A stretch of 24,518 bases of DNA from an uncultured Clostridia bacterium (GTDB lineage Bacteria > Bacillota > Clostridia > Oscillospirales > Ruminococcaceae): NCBI GenBank assembly GCA_947588775.1, contig CANPZQ010000012.1, forward strand, positions 1 through 24,518, in the 5' to 3' direction. Shown here in pieces: positions 1 through 10,707 of the stretch; the stretch's first letter is position 1; each line of letters opens with the position of its first letter. The notes below the pieces were generated by a model. It did no database searches and was not told the origin of the DNA. It saw only the letters and a list, made by a program, of their open reading frames with translations. The position numbers were made by a program, and so were the translations under genes.

Positions 1-2
1 AT

Positions 3-1004
3 CCCTGCTATGATATTGATAATGCAACTCAAATGTATCTGTTTAAAATTTTGCCGTTTATTTCTCAATATTGTGAAAGCAAAAATGCTATTAAGGGTAA
101 AACGCTCAACAGTACCAGTATAAATAATATGCTCGTCCCCCTCCCACCCCTCGCCGAGCAGAAGCGAATCGTCGCAAAAATCGATGAGCTGCTGCCGCTC
201 GTCGACCGCTACGCCGAGGCGTGGAATCGGCTCGAAGCCCTTAACAAGCGCTTCCCCGACGACCTGAAAAAATCCCTGCTTCAGCTCGCGATTCAGGGCA
301 AGCTCGTCCCGCAGCTCCCCGACGAAGGCACGGGCGAGGAGCTTTACCGCAAAATTCAGTCGGAAAAGCAGGCGCTCATCAAGGCGGGGAAGATAAAAAA
401 GGAAAAGCCCCTGCCCGAGATTTCGGACGACGAAAAGCCGTTTGATATTCCCGAGAGCTGGAGGTGGGTGAGGCTGGGTACCATTACACGATTTCAAGGA
501 GGCTATGCCTATAAAAGCGAAACTTACGTTTCAGCTTCTGAAAATCAAGTTATACGACTCGGAAATGTAAAAATAAATGATTTGCTGCTTGAAGTCAAAC
601 CTGTTTATATTACAAATGATATTGCAGAAGATACGCGAGATTACAGAATTGAGGAAAATGATATTCTCGTTACAATGACTGGCACTCGCAAAAAACGAGA
701 TTATTTTTACACCTTAGCAGTATCAGCAAAAGATTTGTCCCGTCGTAAATTATACTTAAATCAGAGAGTTGGATGTCTTAGACCTACACATAAAATATAT
801 ATCCCATATCTACTCTGTGTGCTTCAATCAGAGAACATTAAAGACTTGATTTTTGCCAAAGAAACAGGAACAGCCAACCAAGGAAATATAGGTTCAGAAG
901 ATATGAAGAAGCATATTTTGATTCCCCTCCCACCTCTCGCCGAGCAGAAGCGAATCGTCGCAAAGTTAGAGGAGATCCTGCCACTGTGCGAAAGGTTGAA
1001 ATGA
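3..1004 (+). CDS. hsdS: Type I restriction-modification specificity subunit HsdS (5' end missing)
   Basis: HsdS supplies DNA target recognition to the type I HsdR/HsdM complex through two target recognition domains (TRDs), each followed by a conserved helical region. The frame is open to the window edge (333 residues visible), so the start lies upstream and the ATG at 33 is internal. The visible part holds the end of TRD1, a central conserved region (PLPPLAEQKRIVAKI at about 132-181, then a long helix ending LLQLAIQGKLVPQ), a linker, TRD2 starting at the WRWVRLG motif (about 460-480), and a C-terminal conserved region repeating PLPPLAEQKRIVAKL. TRD2 is AT-rich while the conserved regions are GC-rich, as expected if TRDs are exchanged. 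hsdM and hsdR are not in view and probably lie upstream. Family assignment is secure; the recognised sequence cannot be read from here. Confidence 0.93.
   Translation, partial: PCYDIDNATQMYLFKILPFISQYCESKNAIKGKTLNSTSINNMLVPLPPLAEQKRIVAKIDELLPLVDRYAEAWNRLEALNKRFPDDLKKSLLQLAIQGKLVPQLPDEGTGEELYRKIQSEKQALIKAGKIKKEKPLPEISDDEKPFDIPESWRWVRLGTITRFQGGYAYKSETYVSASENQVIRLGNVKINDLLLEVKPVYITNDIAEDTRDYRIEENDILVTMTGTRKKRDYFYTLAVSAKDLSRRKLYLNQRVGCLRPTHKIYIPYLLCVLQSENIKDLIFAKETGTANQGNIGSEDMKKHILIPLPPLAEQKRIVAKLEEILPLCERLK
138..178 (+). repeat. Direct repeat copy 1 inside hsdS
   Basis: This 41-bp segment encodes the central LPPLAEQKRIVAK motif and matches 924-964 with one mismatch (C149 versus T935). The two copies are 786 bp apart, which is in frame. 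Confidence 0.9.
924..964 (+). repeat. Direct repeat copy 2 inside hsdS
   Basis: Partner of 138-178. It encodes the C-terminal LPPLAEQKRIVAK motif. Synonymous positions are shared too, which suggests recent recombination or gene conversion rather than protein-level conservation alone. Confidence 0.9.
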
Positions 1005-1012
1005 GGTGAAAT

Positions 1013-1204
1013 ATGTATCCAATCAAGCCCACAATAGATTTTGAACCTACCGACTCATATCAAAAGGCAAAGAAAGACGTTATAACTGCGCTTTTCTCGG
1101 TAAAATCACTTCCAGAAGAACAGCAGAGAAGACTTGCGGAAGAACTGTTCGGCGCAGCTAACGTTGCAGCAGTGATAAATATGATAAGGAACGGATTCAA
1201 ATGA
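1013..1204 (+). CDS. Small hypothetical protein (63 aa) downstream of hsdS
   Basis: The product is 63 residues and looks mainly helical and charged (SYQKAKKDVITALF, LPEEQQRRLAEELFG). No signal peptide or membrane segment is visible. A GAGGTG ribosome binding site overlaps the hsdS stop codon, and the start lies 8 bases after it, so translation is probably coupled to hsdS. I do not recognise the family. Position and AT-rich composition tie it to the restriction island. It could be a regulator or accessory subunit, but nothing in the sequence proves this. Confidence 0.6.
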   Translation: MYPIKPTIDFEPTDSYQKAKKDVITALFSVKSLPEEQQRRLAEELFGAANVAAVINMIRNGFK

Positions 1205-1328
1205 TATGCTAAAAAGACTTGCGATAAATGTGCTGAATTTACTGCTTATACGACTTATATAAAATCGTAAGGCTTTTGCAAAAATCAGCAGTATACTTAA
1301 ACAGATTAAAAAGAAGAGAGGAAAAACA

Positions 1329-3308
1329 ATGATAACAAAAGCATCCACCGATGTAGTTTCGGAGTTGGCATCATTTGCTATTTTAAAAAGTCTCTCTGAT
1401 GAAAAGAAATATCAGAGCCCATATCAAATTTTGAAAGAATTTGTTACATACATAATATATTCTGAATCTTTGAGAGATTTTTCAGCAGTTGAAATGAAGA
1501 ATCTTTTAACTGAATACTTTGACTTTAACATACCTGAAGCTGTCGTAAAAACGACCCTAAAGCATATTGATGGAATAACCTTGGCTAATAAAAAATACAG
1601 TGTTAACCTGCCAGAAATCAAAACTAATTCAGATTTTGAGACAAAGAAAAAAGAAGCGGATGCATATGCTTCTAAAATAATTAAGCTTCTATCTGAGTAC
1701 ATATCCGAAAGAGATAGCAGTCTTTCAGTTAGCGAAGAGAAATTAACCCAAGAACTTGCTGATTTTTTAATTGAGGATCAAACAGAACATTCAAATAGAT
1801 ATACGGATTTAATAGGTGAGTTTATTTTAAAAAATGAGAAAGACGAAGATATTCAGAAGGGCTTAAATAGAATTCGTCAAGGCAGTATTCTATATATCGG
1901 ATTAAGTCATAATATCGGAGAAGTCGGCAGTATAACTAAGCCTTTAGCACTTTATCTTAGCACCGAGATTCTGTTTAGTTTTGTAGGTTATAACGGAGCT
2001 ATTTATCAGCAATTTACAAAAGATTTTTACGAACAAGTCTGTGCAGCAAATGCCGGAAGCAAAAAGAAAGTCACTTTGTACTATTTTTCTGAAACTAAAG
2101 AGGAAATAGATAACTTTTTCTATGCTGCTAAGCAGGTCGTGGATGGTCAAAAATCAAGTCCTTTAGACAGCCCTGCTATGAGTGCAATAACAAACGGTTG
2201 TGAAACATCTGCTGATGTGGATGTTAAACAGGCTGATTTTTACTACAAATTGCAGTATGAATATGGTATTAAGGAAGATCCGAATGATAATTATTATGGT
2301 GAGGAGTTGTTTTCCTCAAATTTAGAGTCATCAGAATATGAGGACGAAAACGATAAGAAAAATAAAAAAGATGCCGCTTTAAAATTTGTTAGCCATATCC
2401 ATAAACTTCGCGACGGCAATTATTATCATAATGATATTGAGTCAGAATATCTTATAGTAACAAATACAAAAGCGACTTTGCTTATTTCAAAGGAACAATC
2501 TGATAGAATCAAACGTGAACAAGGTTTGGAATATATATGTAATTTTGCTGTTTCGATGGACCGAATTACAAGCTTGTTATGGTATAAGCTTGGAAAGGGT
2601 TTTTCAAAGAAGCAATTTCCAAAAAGTATAGCCGCAATTTTAAAAGCGCGTATTGCGTTATCATCAAGCATTGCTAAAAAAACAGAGGAAGTTTATTCTG
2701 ATGTAACATCCGAATATCAAGAGGGGAAAATCACTGAAGAGCAAGTTGCTGCGCGAATAATTATGATCAGGAAGAAATCGGTATTACCAGAAAATCTTCA
2801 AGCTGATAATATTGACGAAATTATGGACTTTTCTCCTGAATTTCTAAGCAGATATGAGGAACAATTTAAGCAAACAAAAAGTACTCTTGAAGAAAAAGAA
2901 AAACTAATAGAAGAAATTAAAAAAGAAAATATCATACGTATTTTAGAAAAAGATGCTGAAATTGTATCGCAAAATGAAATTATAAAAAATAAAGACGAAG
3001 AGAATGCCCAACTTCGCCAAAAGGTAGAAGAATATGAACAGAACACTAAAGATGAAAATGCTAAAAAAGAACGCAGAAAAAATATATTATTGTTTGTCTG
3101 GAGCATAATTTGGAAAGCGATTATTTTAATATTTGTATTTTGCTTGATTGTTTTGCTCAATAATAAGCCGCGCCTAAATGTCCTTAGAAGTTTTTTAAGT
3201 GCCGTTGAATTATTTGGAACTTTGTATACAATAGGCACCGCTATTGGAAAGGATAGGAAGAAGTATTTGTCAAAAGGACAAAAGAAACAAAAGAAGCGAG
3301 ATCGTTAG
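1329..3308 (+). CDS. Membrane-anchored coiled-coil protein with possible degenerate PIN-like domain
   Basis: 659 residues, AT-rich, with a GAGAGG ribosome binding site 7 bases before the ATG. What is seen: an N-terminal helical region (1-195); a segment at 204-385 whose strand pattern resembles PIN-like nucleases (KPLALYLSTEILF at 204-216, SETKEEIDNF at 254-263, YLIVTNTKATLL at 374-385); a helical middle (400-500); a Glu/Lys-rich coiled coil at about 507-582; a hydrophobic span at 586-611; a weaker one at about 617-640; and a very basic tail. In PIN domains the first strand usually ends in a catalytic Asp; here the equivalent place appears to be Ser211, so the domain may be inactive or my alignment may be wrong. 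It follows hsdS and the 63-aa gene on the same strand. A role in defence is inferred from this context only. Confidence 0.72.
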   Translation: MITKASTDVVSELASFAILKSLSDEKKYQSPYQILKEFVTYIIYSESLRDFSAVEMKNLLTEYFDFNIPEAVVKTTLKHIDGITLANKKYSVNLPEIKTNSDFETKKKEADAYASKIIKLLSEYISERDSSLSVSEEKLTQELADFLIEDQTEHSNRYTDLIGEFILKNEKDEDIQKGLNRIRQGSILYIGLSHNIGEVGSITKPLALYLSTEILFSFVGYNGAIYQQFTKDFYEQVCAANAGSKKKVTLYYFSETKEEIDNFFYAAKQVVDGQKSSPLDSPAMSAITNGCETSADVDVKQADFYYKLQYEYGIKEDPNDNYYGEELFSSNLESSEYEDENDKKNKKDAALKFVSHIHKLRDGNYYHNDIESEYLIVTNTKATLLISKEQSDRIKREQGLEYICNFAVSMDRITSLLWYKLGKGFSKKQFPKSIAAILKARIALSSSIAKKTEEVYSDVTSEYQEGKITEEQVAARIIMIRKKSVLPENLQADNIDEIMDFSPEFLSRYEEQFKQTKSTLEEKEKLIEEIKKENIIRILEKDAEIVSQNEIIKNKDEENAQLRQKVEEYEQNTKDENAKKERRKNILLFVWSIIWKAIILIFVFCLIVLLNNKPRLNVLRSFLSAVELFGTLYTIGTAIGKDRKKYLSKGQKKQKKRDR

Positions 3309-3454
3309 TAGAACTAAAGTGTAGAGGAGTGTTTTAACTGATTTATAGCACGTAATGTGTATCCTCTCCATCGAAAGCATAGACAAGCTCCAGTGTCAGA
3401 TATTTTAAAAATAGATTATGTTGTACAGGAAAGATTTTGAAAGGATACCCCGCG

Positions 3455-3589
3455 ATGGCGGTCAATCTTGAAACAGCAGCACTATTTGCTAATTTAATAT
3501 TTAATGCTGGAAATCTTTGCTTGGTTATGCATGCAGCAAAGTTTATTGTCAAAAAGATTTTCCCAGATATACAAAATTTTTTGTCATAG
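3455..3589 (+). CDS. Possible short hydrophobic ORF (44 aa)
   Basis: A 44-codon frame, beginning MAVNLETAALFANLIF, in the 488-bp stretch between the 659-aa gene and PFOR. A GAAAGGA sequence lies about 9 bases upstream. The frame stays open for about 20 codons upstream of the ATG without a better start, so it may equally be a remnant of a longer gene. The product would be amphipathic or hydrophobic. No family is recognised. The rest of 3309-3796 holds only the hairpin at 3629-3670. Confidence 0.2.
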   Translation: MAVNLETAALFANLIFNAGNLCLVMHAAKFIVKKIFPDIQNFLS

Positions 3590-3628
3590 ATTAGCCACAA
3601 GGATTTTGGGAAATGGCAAAAGCAACGG

Positions 3629-3670
3629 AAAAGCACGAGGTATGGAAAATCCCTATACTTCGTGCTTTTT
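3629..3670 (+). terminator. Rho-independent terminator, probably bidirectional
   Basis: Arms AAAAGCACGAGGTATGG and CTATACTTCGTGCTTTT pair over 15 of 17 positions around a short A/T-rich loop. The hairpin ends in a T-run on the plus strand and starts with an A-run, so it can also stop leftward transcription from PFOR. It separates the restriction island from PFOR. Confidence 0.75.
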
Positions 3671-3796
3671 GGTTGCCAAATTCCGTCCGACGGATGCCGT
3701 AAATCAATTTTTTGATTGAGAACTTCTTTATGGACACCCATCATTCAGCAGGAGCCGGTTTTTTTAACTATTAACCCAAATCAGCCAAAACCTTAG

Positions 3797-7345
<3,549 letters not shown>

Positions 7346-7387
7346 ATTTATCCTCCTTAAAAAATTTTGGGGTATGGAATAATGAGC

Positions 7388-7407
7388 GTTACGGTATCCC
7401 GCGTAAC
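7388..7407. promoter_or_regulatory. Inverted repeat at the PFOR transcription start
   Basis: GTTACG and CGTAAC arms separated by 8 bases, located just downstream of the predicted PFOR -10 box and therefore at about +4 to +23 of the transcript. It could be a repressor operator or a 5' hairpin. No known operator consensus is recognised. Confidence 0.35.
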
Positions 7408-7417
7408 ATCACCCTAT

Positions 7418-7446
7418 ATAATATCACGGTTTTCGGGTTTTGTAAA
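7418..7446 (-). promoter_or_regulatory. PFOR promoter
   Basis: Read on the minus strand: TTTACA (7441-7446), a 17-base spacer, TATTAT (7418-7423). The predicted start is near 7410, giving a leader of about 65 bases before the AAGGAGG site (7352-7358). Confidence 0.75.
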
Positions 7447-7492
7447 GGGGGTAACGGGGAAAAATTGATGGGAACGGGGGTGAAAGGGGGGA

Positions 7493-7575
7493 GCGCGGCG
7501 GGGAAAGCGGGGAGGTGGCGCGAAACCCGAGGGGGCGGGCGGGTGGGACCGACGCAACAGCTTTCCCCGCCGCGC
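7493..7575 (+). repeat. Hairpin/G-quadruplex element, copy A
   Basis: A perfect 16-bp stem, GCGCGGCGGGGAAAGC (7493-7508) with its exact complement at 7560-7575, around a 51-nt loop. The loop holds GGGGGCGGGCGGGTGGG (7531-7547) followed by ACCGACGCAACA. After the right arm comes GGGAGATAGCGGAAAGCCCG, a tail also found after copy C and, more degenerate, after copy D. The arms are too long and too perfect to be chance, and T-runs are absent, so this is not a terminator. Confidence 0.9.
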
Positions 7576-7620
7576 GGGAGATAGCGGAAAGCCCGATGGG
7601 AGCCGCGCGCCCAATACCCC

Positions 7621-7682
7621 GCCTGAGCCGAATCCCACCCCCCGGAGCCGCAAGGCGGAGCGGGGGTGGGTGAGGTTCAGGC
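7621..7682 (-). repeat. Second palindrome family, copy 1
   Basis: About 60 bp with nested pairing: outer GCCTGAGCC/GGTTCAGGC, then CCCACCCCC/GGGGGTGGG, then an inner GGAGCCGC..GGCGGAGC. Read on the minus strand it matches 16664-16723 closely (CCTGARCCTCACCCRYCCCC, then GCTCCGCC, then CGGCTCCGGGGG). Confidence 0.85.
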
Positions 7683-7765
7683 CTTAGCAGGAGGCCGCGA
7701 TTTTTTTGCGAAACCCGATTAGTCTGCCTCTATCCTCTAACCCTCTAACGCTCCAACCTCTAAAA

Positions 7766-7832
7766 GCCCAACCCTAACCCGTCCCCGCTCCGCCCCGCAA
7801 GGGGGCTTCGGGGGACGGGATTCGGCTTGGGC
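7766..7832 (+). repeat. Second palindrome family, copy 2
   Basis: Same architecture as 7621-7682 and 16664-16723, including CCCGTCCCCGCTCCGCC and GGGGGACGGGATTCGGC. The outer stem is GCCCAACCC/GGCTTGGGC instead of the CCTGA/TCAGG pair seen in the other copies, so both arms have changed together. Confidence 0.8.
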
Positions 7833-7876
7833 CGGGGTTGGGCGCGCGGGGTGTTTGGGGTTTTGCGTGCAAATCC

Positions 7877-7962
7877 GGCGCGGCGAAGGGGGCTGATTTC
7901 CTGCGCCCACCCACCCGCCCTCCCAACTTTCCCTCTGACCTCCCCGCCCCCTTCGCCGCGCC
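7877..7962 (-). repeat. Hairpin/G-quadruplex element, copy B
   Basis: A perfect 17-bp stem, GGCGCGGCGAAGGGGGC (7877-7893) pairing with 7946-7962, around a 52-nt loop. The G-rich strand is the minus strand here: CCCACCCACCCGCCCTCCC at 7906-7924 reads as five GGG tracts with single-base spacers. Orientation is opposite to copy A, so A and B face each other across 470 gene-free bases. Confidence 0.9.
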
Positions 7963-8103
7963 TCCCCTTGGGGCGTTCCCACACCTAAATCCCCGCCCCT
8001 GATTCCCTCGCTTACGACACACCAACGAAAGCTCTCGTTTCAAAAAAGAAACAGCGGCCCGATTTCTCAAAGCCGCCGCATGAAGGCAGAACAATTATGA
8101 CAT

Positions 8104-8735
8104 CTATACGCATGCAATATACACGTCCATGGTATCGCCGTCCGTTTCAAAGCACGGAATTACATCTTTGTCCGTATTTCTTAACCCGTTGATGCGCATA
8201 TATTCCGTCAGCGTCTTATATGCGTTTGGAATAATCACAAAAGGATTTTTGAAGGGCTCTGGAATGTGGATTGCGGCATATTTGTGGGCCTTCTGTTCTA
8301 AGATTTCCGCTCCACATAGCCGTGCATATGATAAACGTTTATCTGCTCCAAAGAAACATACGGAAAGTCCCACCCGATTATCCGGGGGTGCTCCACGCCG
8401 TTTTCGCGGGCGACGCCGACCACCCGGTCGATGGCGTCCCCCTCGGGATTGCTGCTGATTACCGCGTGCCTTACATACCGAAACCCCGGAACGGTTTCAA
8501 CGCGAAGGTCCGTATATGCGTCGTCACAAACGCCCATTTCTTCGCGAAACAGATTGTCCAAAGAGCAGTTGAACAGCCCGCAAAGCTCAATGGCTTTATC
8601 CATTTCGGGCGTTGATTCGTCAAGCTCCCATTTTGAAACGGTCTGTCGGCTGACTTTAAGCTTTTCCGCCAAAGCCTCCTGCGTAATCTCTCCGCACATG
8701 CGCCTCAGATGCTGCAAATTTTTGCCAAAGCTCAT
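8104..8735 (-). pseudogene. XRE-family regulator with GyrI-like effector domain, interrupted by a frameshift
   Basis: The N-terminal part (8298-8735) is a Cro/C1-type HTH (EALAEKLKVSRQTVSKWELDE) followed by the start of a GyrI-like small-molecule binding domain (RVETVPGFRYVRHAVIS). The frame then ends at a stop just after HMHGYVERKS. The missing C-terminal part continues in another frame (EILEQKAHKYAAIHIPEP to MDVYIACV, down to 8104). Adding one base near 8308-8312 restores a continuous HMHGYVEAEILEQ and a protein of about 210 residues, which fits this regulator type. It is therefore a recent pseudogene, a programmed frameshift or a sequencing error. A GGAGGAAG ribosome binding site precedes the ATG at 8735. 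Such proteins are usually repressors or activators responding to a small ligand; the target is unknown. Confidence 0.8.
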
Positions 8736-8778
8736 AAAACTTCCTCCTCATTGTTTTGCACGGCCATGCATTGATAAT

Positions 8779-8807
8779 AATATATCTCCATTCGGCCGAA
8801 AAGTCTA
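8779..8807 (-). promoter_or_regulatory. Candidate promoter and palindrome of the XRE regulator
   Basis: On the minus strand: TAGACT (8802-8807), 17 bases, TATATT (8779-8784). The spacer contains the perfect palindrome TTCGGCCGAA (8791-8800), a plausible autoregulatory site. The -35 box is weak. Confidence 0.45.
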
Positions 8808-8920
8808 CCACCCGGCATGAGCTTTTTTCTTTGTTCCCGCAACTGCAAATTGCGCCGCCGCTTCGCCGTCATACCTTATATAAATATATAAATACCCACC
8901 CTCTCTGCATCAAATTCCCC

Positions 8921-8949
8921 TTGCATTTTCCCGCGACCCGTGTTATAAT
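8921..8949 (+). promoter_or_regulatory. Promoter of the CpsB-like phosphatase gene
   Basis: TTGCAT (8921-8926), 17-base spacer, TATAAT (8944-8949), 31 bases upstream of the start codon. It overlaps the longer open frame that begins further upstream and so supports the ATG at 8981. Confidence 0.75.
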
Positions 8950-8980
8950 AAATCTATCCACGTTAAAGGGGGAAAGGTTT

Positions 8981-9742
8981 ATGCTTTTCGGCAGGAAAAA
9001 CCGTGAAAAGGAGAGGGCGCGCGAGCCGATTGAGATTCCGGCGGGGCTTTGCGACCTCCACTGCCATATTCTTGCGGGCGTCGACGACGGCGCGCCGGAC
9101 GACGAGCACATGCTCGATTTGATTACATACGAATACGAATGCGGCGTACGGCATCTTTGCTTCACCCCGCACTACAACCCCGCGCTCTTTGAGCCAAAGC
9201 CGGAAAAAATTGCGGAATCCTTTGAAACCGCGAAAAAATTCTGCGCGGAGAGCTTTCCGGACATGACTTTATACCTTGGGAACGAGGTTTTCATGCGCCC
9301 CGACACCGTCGAACGCCTGCGCGACCGAAGCTGCAAGCCCCTCGGCGATTCGCGGGTCGTACTCACCGAGTTCCACCCGACCACCACCTATTCCGACATG
9401 AGAATGTATGTCGTGAAGCTGATTTCTGCCGGGAAGCTGCCGCTGCTCGCGCATATAGAAAGGTATGACAAGCTCAACGACCCGCAGGATATAATGGAGC
9501 TGAAAAGCCTCGGCGTGAAGTTCCAGATCAACACCGAAGCGTTCGAGTCGCCGAAGAAAAAGCTCATCGCCCGCCTTGTCGAGGAAGGGCTGATTGACGC
9601 CGTGGCGGACGACCGCCATTCCCGCCATCGCGGCGAGCCGAATCTCGCCGAAACCTACGAATATGTGGCGAAAAGATTCGGTAATCATGCGGCGGAAGCA
9701 TTATTTATCCGCAGACCGTTAAACATTTTGAACACATTATAA
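8981..9742 (+). CDS. cpsB: CpsB/CapC-family tyrosine-protein phosphatase (PHP family)
   Basis: Manganese-dependent PHP-type phosphatase, 253 residues, expected to remove phosphate from the tyrosine-rich tail of the Cps kinase and so control capsule or exopolysaccharide synthesis. Visible metal-binding motifs: DLHCHILAGVDDG (25-37), FTPHY (61-65), GNEV (100-103), AHIERY (157-162) and the C-terminal DDRHSRHRGEP (210-220). The ATG at 8981 is chosen because a promoter sits just before it, an AAAGGGGG sequence lies upstream, and typical CpsB proteins are near 250 residues. Its partner kinase and adaptor are encoded at 10766-12330, after the surface protein. No signal peptide is seen, so it is cytoplasmic. 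Confidence 0.9.
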   Translation: MLFGRKNREKERAREPIEIPAGLCDLHCHILAGVDDGAPDDEHMLDLITYEYECGVRHLCFTPHYNPALFEPKPEKIAESFETAKKFCAESFPDMTLYLGNEVFMRPDTVERLRDRSCKPLGDSRVVLTEFHPTTTYSDMRMYVVKLISAGKLPLLAHIERYDKLNDPQDIMELKSLGVKFQINTEAFESPKKKLIARLVEEGLIDAVADDRHSRHRGEPNLAETYEYVAKRFGNHAAEALFIRRPLNILNTL

Positions 9743-9802
9743 AAACTTAAACGGGATATTTTGTCGACTTTGACGAAATTGTATAATTTTTGCCTGAACC
9801 GC

Positions 9803-9831
9803 TTGACATGAGCGGAATAAGGGTGTATTAT
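9803..9831 (+). promoter_or_regulatory. Strong promoter of the NPKTG surface protein
   Basis: TTGACA (9803-9808), 17-base spacer, TATTAT (9826-9831). A second possible -10 (TATAAT, 9782-9787) lies upstream without a good -35. The predicted start near 9838 leaves a 120-base leader. Confidence 0.8.
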
Positions 9832-9850
9832 AAGCGTGGATTCACTTCAA

Positions 9851-9900
9851 GGCGTAGTTGCAATAAACCGCGCCCGATGAATTTGACGGCTCGGGACGCC
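9851..9900 (+). promoter_or_regulatory. Structured 5' leader of the surface-protein gene
   Basis: GGCGT (9851-9855) can pair with ACGCC (9896-9900), and directly inside it CCCGA (9873-9877) with TCGGG (9891-9895), with a 17-nt bulge on the 5' side. An alternative ACGGC/GCCGT pairing overlaps it. I do not recognise a known riboswitch class. Confidence 0.35.
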
Positions 9901-9957
9901 GTAAATGCCCCGAAGAATTTTTCAAAAAAATTGTAAATGAAAGTGGGGAAATTAACC

Positions 9958-10641
9958 ATGAAGAAAATTCTTGCAATCGCCCTGGCACTTTGCCTGACCC
10001 TGTCTCTTGCTGTTACCGCTTTTGCTAACAACAGCCCGAGCCTCAGCCCTGAGATTCCCGAAGAAGTCAATCCCGGCAACGGCGTTTCCACCGGAAGCGA
10101 AGTTGTCAATGACAGCTCCTACGGTGCTACCAACGCTGACGGCAGCTTCGTTCGCGTTTCTGTTTCTAAGGCCAATGCCGGCCCGGAAGCCGCTGATCTT
10201 GCTGACATTATTGGCTCCTCCGAAGCTATCGCCGGTGTTTGGAAGATTACCTCCATCGTCGGTGACAACGGCGAAGGCACTCTGAACCTTCCTGCGACCG
10301 GTATCGACTCCTCCAAGACCTATGAGGTTTGGCAGGATGACGGTTGGGAACTCGTCGAAGGTGCTACCGTTAAGTTTGACGGCAACAGAGTTCTTATCAC
10401 TATGAACCTCTCCTCCCTCAAGGCTGATCCCTTCATCGCTCTCGTAGAAGCCGACAAGGTTGCTGTTTCCACTCCTTCCGACACCACTGAGCAGCAGGGC
10501 GACGACGAAGGCGACGACACCGTCGACCTCGGCGACACCGAAGAGCCTGCTAAGGAAGAGAACCCCAAGACCGGCCTCGCTCTTGCCGTAGTTCCTATGG
10601 CTGTTGCCGCTGCCGCTATCGTAGTTTCCAAGAGAAGATAA
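9958..10641 (+). CDS. Secreted, sortase-anchored surface protein (NPKTG signal)
   Basis: 227 residues with a signal peptide (MKKILAIALALC..., likely cleaved after AFA at 23), a soluble domain of unknown fold (about 24-170), an acidic Asp/Glu/Thr-rich spacer (172-201), and a C-terminal sorting signal: NPKTG (202-206), a hydrophobic span and the tail KRR. It should be covalently attached to the wall by a sortase not encoded here. The ATG at 9958 is preferred over 9937 because it begins the signal peptide. Codons are dominated by GCT, GTT, TCC and CTC, unlike the GCG/GCC-rich neighbours, and with the strong promoter this suggests high expression. It sits between the phosphatase gene and the CpsC/CpsD pair, hinting at a polysaccharide-linked envelope role. 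The fold is not recognised. Confidence 0.85.
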   Translation: MKKILAIALALCLTLSLAVTAFANNSPSLSPEIPEEVNPGNGVSTGSEVVNDSSYGATNADGSFVRVSVSKANAGPEAADLADIIGSSEAIAGVWKITSIVGDNGEGTLNLPATGIDSSKTYEVWQDDGWELVEGATVKFDGNRVLITMNLSSLKADPFIALVEADKVAVSTPSDTTEQQGDDEGDDTVDLGDTEEPAKEENPKTGLALAVVPMAVAAAAIVVSKRR

Positions 10642-10707
10642 TTTCTCGCTGAAGTATTTGGAAATTGACGGCTGTCTTTGGGACAACTGACAAAACAAAA
10701 CAACTTT

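Noticed and set aside
3343..3744. 133-codon minus-strand frame between the island and PFOR
   Set aside because: It runs straight through the terminator hairpin at 3629-3670 and has no convincing ribosome binding site or family resemblance.
7877..7962. Repeat elements interpreted as Rho-independent terminators
   Set aside because: None of the five copies is followed by a T-run, the loops are about 50 nt, and real terminators (for example 13620-13653) occur separately.
7737..8094. Overlapping minus-strand frames in the GC-rich spacer
   Set aside because: Pro/Arg/Gly-rich translations are created by the repeat elements themselves; three frames are open at once, which is typical of GC-rich non-coding DNA.
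8756..8980. Upstream extension of the CpsB-like phosphatase to 328 residues
   Set aside because: The extension covers the TTGCAT-N17-TATAAT promoter and does not resemble the family; the ATG at 8981 gives the normal length.
9838..9957. Cyclic-di-GMP or other known riboswitch in the surface-protein leader
   Set aside because: The conserved core motifs of the classes I can recall are absent; only generic pairing is visible.
9952..10698. 248-codon minus-strand frame over the NPKTG surface-protein gene
   Set aside because: The plus strand has promoter, signal peptide and sorting signal; the antisense frame is a codon-usage shadow.
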